A stretch of DNA of 13,951 bases. It comes from Anaerolineales bacterium (lineage in GTDB: Bacteria; Chloroflexota; Anaerolineae; 4572-78; NAK82). Of the stretch, positions 1 through 7,262 are shown piece after piece. The translations under genes were made by a program, and so were the position numbers. Location of the stretch: NCBI GenBank assembly GCA_024643945.1, contig JAHELX010000090.1, positions 1 through 13,951 on the forward strand, given 5' to 3'. A model generated the notes under the pieces. It was not told the origin of the DNA. It ran no database searches and saw nothing but the letters and a program-made list of their open reading frames with translations. Each line of letters opens with the position of its first letter. Within the stretch, counting starts at the first letter, position 1.

Positions 1-567
1 CACGATGGCGTCCACCGCCTGACTGGGATGCAGAAATACGCGAAATGGGTTGCGCCGCAGTCGCAATACGAAATTGCCCAGCGCCAAACCCAGCTTGATC
101 AACCAGGTATCGCGCGGATAAACCAGGCCGTAGTATTGGCGCGCCCGCGCCGATGATAGCCCGACCAGCGCTTGCATATCCGGATAACAGCAAATCACCC
201 GATCCAGGGTGACGATGTCGGCCGGCTCGATATCGGTTGCCAAGTCGACAAAGTCGCCGTGACGGAAGCTGACCCGGTCGGCGTGACCCTGACACTCAGC
301 CTCTTGCCTGGCCGCCTGGATGTAGGCGGTTGAGGCGTCTGCGTCAGTCACACAGTTCAGGCCGCTTTTGAGCAATTCGTGCTGAATGGCCCCTATTCCG
401 CCGCCAATGTCCAGTAGAGTCATGCCGCTGACGCCCTGCGACTTGAGCGCATTGATCAACATGCGAGTGGTCTTGGCCGGGCCTTGGTTTCGATAGCGCT
501 GCAATTGCTTGGCGGCCGTTTCTTGATTGAACTCCATTTCGATAACCTGACATTGACAACAAGTCAT
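1..567 (-). CDS. Class I SAM-dependent methyltransferase, 3' end cut by the window edge
   Basis: The reading frame is open from an ATG at 567 to base 1 (189 codons, no stop), so the C-terminus lies outside the window. The start is supported by AAGGAG at 575-580, seven bases upstream. Visible Rossmann-fold motifs are motif I LLDIGGGIGA (residues 51-60, SAM glycine loop), an acidic post-I segment TDADAS (74-79), GDFVDL (104-109, adenine-side acidic motif) and DIVTLDRVICCYPD (117-130, motif II/IV region). The protein therefore very probably transfers a methyl group from SAM, but the substrate cannot be read from this part. The fold resembles the methyltransferase-25/Mg-protoporphyrin-methyltransferase-like group, without evidence for porphyrin chemistry. 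A Cys-rich N-terminus (C3, C4, C6) is odd; Met11 is an alternative start that would remove it, but it has a poorer ribosome-binding site. The gene diverges from the dehydrogenase operon. Confidence 0.85.
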   Translation of the reverse strand, partial: MTCCQCQVIEMEFNQETAAKQLQRYRNQGPAKTTRMLINALKSQGVSGMTLLDIGGGIGAIQHELLKSGLNCVTDADASTAYIQAARQEAECQGHADRVSFRHGDFVDLATDIEPADIVTLDRVICCYPDMQALVGLSSARARQYYGLVYPRDTWLIKLGLALGNFVLRLRRNPFRVFLHPSQAVDAIV

Positions 568-574
568 GATTGGT

Positions 575-643
575 CTCCTTCATCAATGGGCCAGCTACAT
601 TTCATCCAGGCTTATTATAGCACTAATAAGACCATTTTGGTAA
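575..643 (-). promoter_or_regulatory. Candidate promoter and RBS of the methyltransferase gene
   Basis: On the minus strand TATAAT lies at 619-614, preceded by TG one base upstream (TGCTATAAT, an extended -10). TTACCA at 643-638 is a 4/6 match to a -35 box with an 18-base spacer. A start near 607 would give a 5' leader of about 40 bases containing the AAGGAG at 580-575. This is pattern-based only. Confidence 0.55.
611..630. repeat. Perfect 7-bp inverted repeat over the methyltransferase -10 box
   Basis: CTTATTA (611-617) and TAATAAG (624-630) are exact inverted copies separated by six bases. The left arm overlaps the TATAAT on the minus strand (614-619), where a repressor would block polymerase. 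No regulator gene adjoins it, so the operator role is inferred. It could also be a chance feature of AT-rich promoter DNA. Confidence 0.45.
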
Positions 644-726
644 TAAAACTTCTCCTGTGTAGCATCTCGAATAGATGAGCGGGCACTGCGTCGCGCGTGT
701 GATTTCCAAATTTTGACCCCCTCTGC

Positions 727-732
727 TAGAAT
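727..732 (+). promoter_or_regulatory. Candidate extended -10 for the dehydrogenase operon
   Basis: TAGAAT at 727-732 is preceded by TG and one base (TGCTAGAAT), the same extended -10 form as the divergent promoter. The -35 region is poor: TTTCCA at 703-708 gives an 18-base spacer. TTGACC at 713-718 is too close to act with it. The implied start near 739 leaves a leader of about 27 bases before the GTG at 766. Confidence 0.4.
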
Positions 733-752
733 CGTCTCAAGTTTCTGACTTT

Positions 753-758
753 GGAGGA
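753..758 (+). promoter_or_regulatory. Shine-Dalgarno that fixes the GTG start of the dehydrogenase
   Basis: GGAGGA sits seven bases before the GTG at 766. The frame could be extended to a TTG at 751, but that codon would overlap this ribosome-binding site, so the GTG is preferred. Confidence 0.8.
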
Positions 759-765
759 GACAATC

Positions 766-1518
766 GTGAACATTGAAGGTAACACTATCTTGATCACCGG
801 CGGGGCAACCGGCATCGGTTTCGCCCTGGCCGAAGTCCTGTCGAAGGCAGGAAATGAAGTTGTCATTTGTGGCCGGCGTCAGCATAGACTTCTTGAAGCG
901 CAAGACAAATTGCCGAACATCCATATCAAGACATGCGATGTCGCTGACGCTGAGGATCGAACGACGTTATTCGAGTGGGCAGTGACAAATTTCCCCAATT
1001 TGAACATCCTTGTCAACAATGCCGGCATTCAGAGGCAAATTGACTTCCTAACAGGCACGAAAGACCTGCTCAGCGGTGAGAATGAGATTGAAACCAACTT
1101 GCAGGCACCTGTTTACCTTTCGGCGTTGTTCATTCCGCATCTCATGAAACAAAGCGAAGCCGCTATCGTGAACATCTCTTCGGGATTGGGATTCATCCCA
1201 TTGGCGATCATGCCCATATACTGCGCCACCAAGGCGGCCGTGCATTCCTTCAGCCTGTCATTGCGCCACCAATTGCGGAACACGACGATCAAGGTGTTTG
1301 AAATCATTCCGCCGACCGTCGATACGGAACTCGACAAAGGCGCAAGGGGCCGGAGAAGGCAAGAAGACAGGGGAATCAAGCCAGAAGAAGTGGCTGAAGC
1401 CACCCTGAGAGCCCTAAAGGAAGATGAATTCGAAGCGGCGGTGGGAGACGCCCAATTCCTTCGAATGGGAGCGCGGAGTGATCCTGAGGGAGTGTTCCAC
1501 ACAATAAATGGCCGGTAG
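766..1518 (+). CDS. SDR-family oxidoreductase, DltE type
   Basis: This is a 250-residue short-chain dehydrogenase/reductase, full length for the classical family, probably cytoplasmic and NAD(P)(H)-dependent. The cofactor loop TGGATGIG is at residues 11-18, NNAG at 84-87, and the catalytic Ser-Tyr-Lys set at S139, Y152 and K156 (YCATK). The tail IIPPTVDTELDKGARG and the segment GIKPEEVAEATL are characteristic of DltE-like SDRs. The substrate of that group is poorly defined, so no pathway is assigned. GTG start with GGAGGA seven bases upstream. It is the first gene of a three-gene operon: the stop is followed after two bases by the start of the CocE-like hydrolase, which suggests translational coupling. 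The name DltE comes from family resemblance; there are no D-alanylation genes nearby. Confidence 0.93.
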   Translation: MNIEGNTILITGGATGIGFALAEVLSKAGNEVVICGRRQHRLLEAQDKLPNIHIKTCDVADAEDRTTLFEWAVTNFPNLNILVNNAGIQRQIDFLTGTKDLLSGENEIETNLQAPVYLSALFIPHLMKQSEAAIVNISSGLGFIPLAIMPIYCATKAAVHSFSLSLRHQLRNTTIKVFEIIPPTVDTELDKGARGRRRQEDRGIKPEEVAEATLRALKEDEFEAAVGDAQFLRMGARSDPEGVFHTINGR

Positions 1519-1520
1519 TA

Positions 1521-3257
1521 ATGAAAAAGAGAACTGTACTGGCATTACTGGCGCTGCTTGGTCTTGGGATGTATCGCTATCGCCGTTCACTCCTGGCGCG
1601 TCTCTTGAAGCTGCCGCCGCCGCGCTATGCGGTGAGCGTGCAGCGGGATATCCCCGTCCCCATGCCGGATGGCATCCGCCTCTTCACCGATCACTATTTC
1701 CCCAAAGCAGCAGGTGACTTCCCGACTATTCTTATCCGCACCCCTTATGGCCGGGGGAAAGAAGTCGCCCTGGGGGGCGGATTCGGCCTGGGCGAGCTCC
1801 CGGGGCAGCGATTTGCTGAGCGAGGCTATCACGTCGTCGTACAGGGCGCACGGGGGTGTTTCGATTCGGAGGGAGATTTTAGCCCGCATGTCCATGAGGC
1901 GGCCGACGGTCAAGCCACCGTGGATTGGATCAGCCAACAGCCCTGGTTCAACGGCGTCCTGGGGACGTGGGGACCCAGCTACCTGGGCTATATGCAGTGG
2001 GCGATTGCCGCCGGCGCGCCCCCTTGCCTGAAAGCTATGCTGCCCATGGTCGCCAGCTCGGAGAATTACAGCGTCACCCACCCGGATGGCGCGTTTGGCC
2101 TGGAAACGCGGCTGCGCTGGTCACAGGGAGTCCGCTCGCAAAACAAAATGCACCGCCGCCCACTTTGGGAAAAGATGGCTCATCGCTTCTTTGGAGGAGA
2201 GGAACACAGCCTGCAAGCCGCCTTTGCTCACCTCCCCCTGCTCGAAGCGGATACCGTCGCCGCCGGGGAACCTATCCCCTTCTACCGCGACCTGCTCACC
2301 CACATCCAGGCCGATGACCCGTTCTGGAGGGCCAGAGACCACAGCGGCGCCGTGGCCCAGGTCGCCGCGCCGGTTCACCTCATCGGAGGCTGGTACGACT
2401 ACTACCTGCGCGGCCTCTTGCGCGACTACGCCGCCCTCAAGGCCGCCGGGCGCCGGCCGTACCTGACCATCGGTCCCTGGTTTCACGCCCATCCCGGCGG
2501 GCTGATGGCCGGCCTGCGGGAAGGGCTGACCTGGTTCGACGCCCATTTGAAGGGCGATCAGCGCCGCTTGCGCCAGAAGCCGGTTCGCATTTACGTGATG
2601 GGCGTTGATGAATGGCGCGAGTTAGACGATTTCCCGCCGCCAGCTCGCCAGACTCGCTACTATCTCCACGCCGAAGCGGGGCTGGCGACAGAACCGCCGT
2701 CGGCAACATCATCCCCCGATCACTACCGCTACGACCCCGCCGACCCCACCCCAGCGCTAGGCGGCGCGCTGCTCGCCTTTCAGGGTGCCGGCCCCCAGGA
2801 CAACCGCCTCCTGGAAGCCCGCTCCGACGTCCTTTGCTATACTACACCACCGCTAACCCAGGGCGTCGAGGTCATCGGCCCGGTGCGGCTGGAGCTTTTT
2901 GCACGCTCAAGTCTAGCTTACACCGATTTCTTCGGCCGCCTGTGCGACGTCGCCCCGGATGGGCGTTCCACCAACATCTGCGACGGGCTCATCCGCATTG
3001 AGCCGGGGAAGAGAGAAGCGGGGCCGGACGGCAGCCTACGAGTTGAAATTGATATGGGGGCGACCGCCTACTGTTTCCGACAGGGACATCGGCTGCGCCT
3101 GCAAATCTCCAGCGGCGCGCATCCGCGCTGGAGCCGCAACCTGGGTACTGGCGAAGCGCTCGCTGCCGGCGTCAGCATGGCCGTCGCCCAGCAGAGCATA
3201 TACCACGATGAGACTCATCCCTCAGCGCTGGTCTTGCCGGTGATAAACGGAGGATAG
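1521..3257 (+). CDS. CocE/NonD family (peptidase S15-like) alpha/beta hydrolase
   Basis: This 578-residue protein has the layout of CocE/NonD hydrolases, serine hydrolases acting on esters or acyl-amino bonds. The alpha/beta-hydrolase part covers roughly residues 35-345. The nucleophile elbow GPSYLG puts Ser at S153. By alignment to the cocaine esterase pattern the acid is D293 in GGWYDYY and the base H322 in IGPWFH. QGARGCFDSEGDF (108-120) is a typical family segment. The C-terminal part (about 430-575) is the beta-rich X-Pro-dipeptidyl-peptidase C-terminal domain. The N-terminus has KKR, a short hydrophobic stretch (about 6-17) and then RYRR, which could be a membrane anchor; no clear signal-peptidase site is seen. 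The true substrate is unknown. It starts two bases after the dehydrogenase stop without a strong Shine-Dalgarno. The gene is visibly more GC-rich than its neighbours. Confidence 0.93.
   Translation: MKKRTVLALLALLGLGMYRYRRSLLARLLKLPPPRYAVSVQRDIPVPMPDGIRLFTDHYFPKAAGDFPTILIRTPYGRGKEVALGGGFGLGELPGQRFAERGYHVVVQGARGCFDSEGDFSPHVHEAADGQATVDWISQQPWFNGVLGTWGPSYLGYMQWAIAAGAPPCLKAMLPMVASSENYSVTHPDGAFGLETRLRWSQGVRSQNKMHRRPLWEKMAHRFFGGEEHSLQAAFAHLPLLEADTVAAGEPIPFYRDLLTHIQADDPFWRARDHSGAVAQVAAPVHLIGGWYDYYLRGLLRDYAALKAAGRRPYLTIGPWFHAHPGGLMAGLREGLTWFDAHLKGDQRRLRQKPVRIYVMGVDEWRELDDFPPPARQTRYYLHAEAGLATEPPSATSSPDHYRYDPADPTPALGGALLAFQGAGPQDNRLLEARSDVLCYTTPPLTQGVEVIGPVRLELFARSSLAYTDFFGRLCDVAPDGRSTNICDGLIRIEPGKREAGPDGSLRVEIDMGATAYCFRQGHRLRLQISSGAHPRWSRNLGTGEALAAGVSMAVAQQSIYHDETHPSALVLPVINGG
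3249..3254 (+). promoter_or_regulatory. Shine-Dalgarno that supports the TTG start of the YcaQ-like gene
   Basis: GGAGGA lies inside the last codons of the hydrolase gene, just before its TAG, and five bases before the TTG at 3260. It makes a TTG start credible and shows the two genes are translated from one message. Confidence 0.75.
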
Positions 3258-3259
3258 CA

Positions 3260-4477
3260 TTGACAATTACCAAACGACAAGCGCGCCGCTTGATCCTCGC
3301 CCATCAGGGCTTATGGCCGCCATACGAGTTAGAGAGTAAATCTGGCGTGCTCGATTACATTCGTCGCGTCGGTTGCATTCAGTTCGATCCGCTGAATATC
3401 GTGAGCCGTAATCCGGAGCTGGTGCTCCAGGCCCGCGTTTCAGACTTTCGGCCTACGATGCTGCAGGAGCTGCTTTACGGGGACCGGACGCTTCTGGACG
3501 GGTGGGATAAGAATATGTCCATCCACAGTGTGGAGGACTGGCCGTATTTCCACCGTCGCCGGCAAGCAGCCATGCGCAACCCCGGTAAAAGCCACGGACC
3601 CGTCAAATCGATTCTACCCCACGTTCGCCAGGCGATTGAAGAGCGAGGTCCCTTGTCTTCGATTGACTTGAATTTTGACCAGACCGTTGACTGGTCGTGG
3701 GCGCCAACACGCTTAGCGCGAGCAGCGTTGGAGAGTATGTACTTCTGGGGAGAGTTGATTATCCATCACAAGGTACACACTCGCAAAGTATATGACTTTA
3801 CTCATCGCCACCTTCCGGGAGAATTACTGTCGGCCGCCGACCCCAATCAGACAGAGGAACAGTATCAGGATTGGTATGTCCTCAGACGCATTGGGAGCGT
3901 CGGGCTATTGTGGAACAGGTCCGGTGACGCATGGCTGGGGATGCCTGAAATCAAAAGCAAGGAGCGTAATGGAGCTTTGACGCGGCTACTCCGACAGGGA
4001 AAGATTGTGGAAGTATATGTACAAGGTATAGAACCCCCACTCTATATGCGAAGCGAGGACAAAAGGCACCTGGACAACACGCTCGACTCCGACGCCCCGC
4101 CGTCACGGGCGACCATTATGGCTCCGTTGGATAACCTGCTCTGGGACCGACGGCTGGCGAAGGAACTGTTTGACTTTGAGTATCGATGGGAGGTTTACAA
4201 GCCAGTTGGGGAACGGCGCTATGGCTATTATGTGCTTCCCATTCTGAATGGGGATCGGTTCGTGGCCCGGTTTGAACCTGGACGTGATAAGAAAAGCGGG
4301 GCTTTGATTATCAAGAAATGGTGGTGGGAGTCTGGGGTCATCCCATCCAAACGGATGCAATCCGACCTGCGTCAATGCTTCAAACGGTTTCTCAGCTACC
4401 TTGGCACTGATAACCTACGGATTGACAGCAATATTGCCGAACAGGAAGATCTACGTTGGTTGACCCCTATAAGTTGA
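3260..4477 (+). CDS. HTH_42/YcaQ-family protein, AlkX-like putative DNA glycosylase
   Basis: This 405-residue protein belongs to the winged-helix HTH_42 superfamily (former DUF1006), whose studied members AlkZ and YcaQ/AlkX remove alkylated bases or unhook interstrand crosslinks. The N-terminal block has the diagnostic motif Gln41-Phe42-Asp43 in CIQFDPL. The Gln-x-Asp form is typical of YcaQ/AlkX proteins, while AlkZ-type enzymes have Gln-x-Gln. The C-terminal APLDNLLWDR (about 291-300) and the PVGERRYGYYVLPIL segment are also typical. Length fits the family. Start is TTG, supported by GGAGGA five bases upstream and by the N-terminus TITKRQARRLILA matching the family start. It follows the hydrolase after two bases and is the last gene of the operon; the next gene converges on it. 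Activity on DNA is inferred from the family, not shown here. Confidence 0.9.
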   Translation: MTITKRQARRLILAHQGLWPPYELESKSGVLDYIRRVGCIQFDPLNIVSRNPELVLQARVSDFRPTMLQELLYGDRTLLDGWDKNMSIHSVEDWPYFHRRRQAAMRNPGKSHGPVKSILPHVRQAIEERGPLSSIDLNFDQTVDWSWAPTRLARAALESMYFWGELIIHHKVHTRKVYDFTHRHLPGELLSAADPNQTEEQYQDWYVLRRIGSVGLLWNRSGDAWLGMPEIKSKERNGALTRLLRQGKIVEVYVQGIEPPLYMRSEDKRHLDNTLDSDAPPSRATIMAPLDNLLWDRRLAKELFDFEYRWEVYKPVGERRYGYYVLPILNGDRFVARFEPGRDKKSGALIIKKWWWESGVIPSKRMQSDLRQCFKRFLSYLGTDNLRIDSNIAEQEDLRWLTPIS

Positions 4478-4510
4478 ATAATGGCAATAATGGGTGATGG
4501 TCACTCTTCT
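4478..4510. other. Short convergent intergenic spacer
   Basis: Only 33 bases separate the stop of the rightward YcaQ-like gene from the stop of the leftward ATPase gene. A four-base inverted pair (GTGA/TCAC) is too weak to call a terminator, so transcripts may overlap here. Confidence 0.6.
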
Positions 4511-5452
4511 CTACAGCTTGCTACACGCCACAAAATGATCACGTTCTACCTCTATCAGCGCGGGTCTATCTCTGGCACAACTTTCATCTTTGGCTGCGAG
4601 TGGACATCTTTCGTAGTAGACACAGCCGCTGGTGAGCGCTGACTGCTTTGCTTTCAGATCCACCTCTACATCTTCCCATTTCTTATCCAGGCGTGGAACA
4701 GAGGCCATGAGCATCTTTGTGTATGCATGCAGTGGATGGTTGAATATTCTGTCTGTCGAGCCCATCTCCACCACACATCCACGATAGAGAATGAGCGCTC
4801 TCTCGCTAATATAGTATCCCAGTGAAAGATCGTGCGTGATGAAGAGGATCGACAGGCCACGGGATTTGAGGTCTGCCAGCAGGTTGAGAACGTCGATGCG
4901 TGTAGATGCATCGAGCATACTTATGATCTCATCAGCCACCAGAAACTGGACATCTAGCAGCAATGCGCGAGCTATGAGGAACCGCTGGAGCTGCCCGCCG
5001 CTGAGCTGGTGGGGGAACTTGTCCAGGACGTGCTCCGGGTTCAGGCCGACGGCTATCAACGACCTGTCCAACTTGTCCTTCCATTCCGACTCTGTAACCC
5101 CTGGGAAGAATTCCTCCTTGATGATGCTGAAAACCCGATCCGCCTTAAAGATCGGGTTGTAGGAGCTGAACGGGTCCTGGAACACACCCTGCACGCTCCG
5201 GTAGTACTCCTTCAGTGCCCCGCCTTTGAGGGTGGAAACGTCGACGCCGTTGAATACAATCGCACCCGAGCTGATCGAGATCAGGCGCAGAATCATCTTG
5301 CCTATCGTGCTTTTCCCGCTCCCACTTTCACCAATTAATGAGACAACCTCTCCATCTTGAACATCGAAGCTAACGTTGCTTACTGCGTGGAGTTCTTTCC
5401 CGCCGAAGGTTCCAACGTGATAGACTTTGGATATATTGTCGAGCTTAAGCAT
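4511..5452 (-). CDS. ABC transporter ATPase, OppF/DppF type
   Basis: This 313-residue ATPase would power import together with the 5445-6407 ATPase and two permeases, at the inner face of the membrane. Walker A GESGSGKST (residues 41-49), Q-loop Q92, signature LSGGQ (150-154), Walker B FLVADEI (170-176, E175), D-loop SMLD (178-181) and switch H207 are all present, so it should be an active ATPase. The C-terminal oligopeptide/dipeptide-transporter extension carries four Cys: C277, C283, C292 and C310. The start is the ATG at 5452, where MLKLDNISKVY begins in the family pattern; a longer in-frame ORF (to 5533) only adds an unrelated stretch read inside the upstream gene. It overlaps the upstream ATPase by eight bases (ATGCTTAA). 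Last gene of the leftward operon. Substrate inferred from neighbours to be an oligosaccharide, although the family is usually named for peptides. Confidence 0.94.
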   Translation of the reverse strand: MLKLDNISKVYHVGTFGGKELHAVSNVSFDVQDGEVVSLIGESGSGKSTIGKMILRLISISSGAIVFNGVDVSTLKGGALKEYYRSVQGVFQDPFSSYNPIFKADRVFSIIKEEFFPGVTESEWKDKLDRSLIAVGLNPEHVLDKFPHQLSGGQLQRFLIARALLLDVQFLVADEIISMLDASTRIDVLNLLADLKSRGLSILFITHDLSLGYYISERALILYRGCVVEMGSTDRIFNHPLHAYTKMLMASVPRLDKKWEDVEVDLKAKQSALTSGCVYYERCPLAAKDESCARDRPALIEVERDHFVACSKL

Positions 5453-6407
5453 TCTCTTCGAACTCCTTCCAACAAGCAACGGAGTGATTCTTCTCGATTT
5501 CAATGAATGGGGGCTCTTCCAGGCACTTCGCAAACGCGACGGGACATCGTTCTCTGAAGCGACATCCGGTTGGAGGATCGAGCAGCAACGGGGGCTTTCC
5601 GGGAATGCCTGTCAGTCTTCTCTCGGAATATTTCACTCCGATTTCCGGCAAGGATGAAATCAGCAGTTTCGTATAGGGGTGCCGGGGAGAATGGATGATC
5701 ACTTCGGTAGAGGCTTTCTCCGCCAGTTGCCCGGCATACATGATCATAATGCTGTCGGCGATCTGATACAGAATCGAGATGTCATGGGTAATGACTATCG
5801 CGCTTTTACAGCACTCCTGATTCCGAAATTCGACCAGCATCTCTGTGACAGCCTTTTGGCTGGACACGTCGAGCGCTGAGGTGATCTCGTCAGCAATGAG
5901 CAGTGAAGGGTTCATCAGCGTCGATATCACCATGACCATTCTCTGCTTCATACCGCCTGATAACTCTATTGGGTACATGCCGAGCACGTCGTGCGGCAGT
6001 TTGACTAGATCCAGCCTCCTCTTCAGCTCAGGCAGGGTCTCTTTGAAGTCCACATTTCTCGATCCGAGCAGTTCTGCGATCATTTTTCCGATCTTCCGCG
6101 TCGGATTCATAGCATTCATAGCGTACTGCGGAATGATGGAGATCTTCTTAAACCTTAAATGGTTCATTTTTCCCATGTCCCACACGGGCAACTCTTGGTT
6201 GTCAAGTGTCACGCGGCCCTCGACGAATCTCATGGGGGGCGTCAAACGGATCAGGCTGTGGCCGAGCGTAGTTTTTCCGCAGCCCGATTCGCCGGCCAGG
6301 CCCATGATTTCCCCACCCTGGACGGTGAACGTTGCGCCATCCAGTGCCTTGACATCCCCATGCAGGGTTTGATAATAGACTCTGAGGTTTTCTACTTGTA
6401 AACTCAT
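5445..6407 (-). CDS. ABC transporter ATPase, OppD/DppD type
   Basis: This 320-residue protein is the second nucleotide-binding subunit of the importer. Walker A GESGCGKT (39-46), Q-loop Q94, signature LSGGM (149-153), Walker B LLIADE (169-174), D-loop SALD (177-180) and H208 are intact. The C-terminal family extension contains C282, C288, C295 and C312; related DppD-type subunits bind an iron-sulfur cluster through such cysteines. ATG start with GGGAG about nine bases upstream; the stop of the permease gene lies three bases before it. The end overlaps the start of the next ATPase gene by eight bases, as expected for subunits made in equal amounts. Presence of both D- and F-type subunits indicates a heterodimeric ATPase. 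Confidence 0.94.
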   Translation of the reverse strand: MSLQVENLRVYYQTLHGDVKALDGATFTVQGGEIMGLAGESGCGKTTLGHSLIRLTPPMRFVEGRVTLDNQELPVWDMGKMNHLRFKKISIIPQYAMNAMNPTRKIGKMIAELLGSRNVDFKETLPELKRRLDLVKLPHDVLGMYPIELSGGMKQRMVMVISTLMNPSLLIADEITSALDVSSQKAVTEMLVEFRNQECCKSAIVITHDISILYQIADSIMIMYAGQLAEKASTEVIIHSPRHPYTKLLISSLPEIGVKYSERRLTGIPGKPPLLLDPPTGCRFRERCPVAFAKCLEEPPFIEIEKNHSVACWKEFEENA

Positions 6408-6410
6408 ACG

Positions 6411-7262
6411 TCACATCTCCCTGAGTTTGGGGTTGAAGACTTCGTCCAGTCCAACGTTCGTGACGTACAGCGCGCCGACGATGGCCGTGATCGCCGCACC
6501 CGGCGGAATGAACCACCACCAGATACCCAGAAGCAGAGCGCCCCACAGGACGGCGTTGTTCATCATGAGACCCAGTGAAATGGCGTCCGTCGGACCGAGC
6601 CCGATGAAATCCAGCGTGGCCGCAATGAGAACCGCCCCTCCAAACTGGAGGATGAAGACCAGCAACAGATAGGACATCATGTTGGGCGCGATCTCGGTGA
6701 AGATGATCTTCATAGGCTTCATTCCACCCAGCCTGGCCAGATCCACGAAATCCCTGGAGCGCAGTGAAAATGTCTGGGCTCGGATGGCTCTGGCCGCCCA
6801 GGGCCAGGCTGTACATCCAATAAAGACGCTTTCTATAAGAATGCCCCGAACCTCAAGATAGGCGACGATGATAAGAAGAACGGCCAGCGTTGGAATGACC
6901 AGGACAATGTTGGTGAGCGTATTGAGGACTTCGTCGACCATGCCGCCACGATAACCGGCAGTGAAACCAACCAGTATGCCTAAAAGAGTTCCTATTCCTC
7001 CACCGATAATTCCCACCAGGAAGGATGCTTTCAGGCCATGTACGAACTGGGTAAAAACATCCTGTCCGAATGAGGTAGTCCCGAACCAGAATTCGGAGGA
7101 CGGAGGGGCGTTCAGTGGCCCTACGTAATCCATAGGTTGGTAGTCCGTAAGCAGCGGGCCGACCAATGTAAGCACGACAAAAAGGAGCAAGACGGCTAAG
7201 CCAACCTTTAGCTTGTTGTTCCTCAGGGCAAAGTAAAGAAACTCACTTTTCTTTAGGTTCAT
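6411..7262 (-). CDS. ABC transporter permease, OppC/DppC type
   Basis: This 283-residue integral membrane protein has about six hydrophobic segments (roughly 18-37, 78-104, 112-137, 142-158, 197-218 and 238-270). GTTSFGQD (61-68) is the OppC signature, normally GTDxxGRD, with the first Asp and the Arg replaced. The ATPase-docking (EAA) loop reads LARLGGMKPMKIIFTEIAPN (175-194), conserving the Gly and the Ala-Pro end. WWWFIPPGAAI near the C-terminus is typical of the family. It starts at an ATG at 7262 that shares one base with the stop of the upstream permease gene (TAATG), a sign of translational coupling. It forms the channel with the OppB-type subunit. Confidence 0.94.
   Translation of the reverse strand: MNLKKSEFLYFALRNNKLKVGLAVLLLFVVLTLVGPLLTDYQPMDYVGPLNAPPSSEFWFGTTSFGQDVFTQFVHGLKASFLVGIIGGGIGTLLGILVGFTAGYRGGMVDEVLNTLTNIVLVIPTLAVLLIIVAYLEVRGILIESVFIGCTAWPWAARAIRAQTFSLRSRDFVDLARLGGMKPMKIIFTEIAPNMMSYLLLVFILQFGGAVLIAATLDFIGLGPTDAISLGLMMNNAVLWGALLLGIWWWFIPPGAAITAIVGALYVTNVGLDEVFNPKLREM

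Noticed and set aside
344..586. An 80-codon minus-strand frame over the methyltransferase start
   Set aside because: It is a shifted frame; the methyltransferase motifs are in another frame that stays open to the window edge.
713..732. TTGACC with TAGAAT as a -35/-10 pair before the dehydrogenase
   Set aside because: The spacer is only eight bases, too short for a sigma-70 promoter; the extended -10 reading is kept instead.
4478..4510. Bidirectional terminator between the convergent genes
   Set aside because: The only inverted repeat has four base pairs and no T tract.
5453..5533. N-terminal extension of the OppF-type ATPase
   Set aside because: It lies wholly inside the upstream ATPase gene, adds a non-family sequence, and the ATG at 5452 matches the family start.
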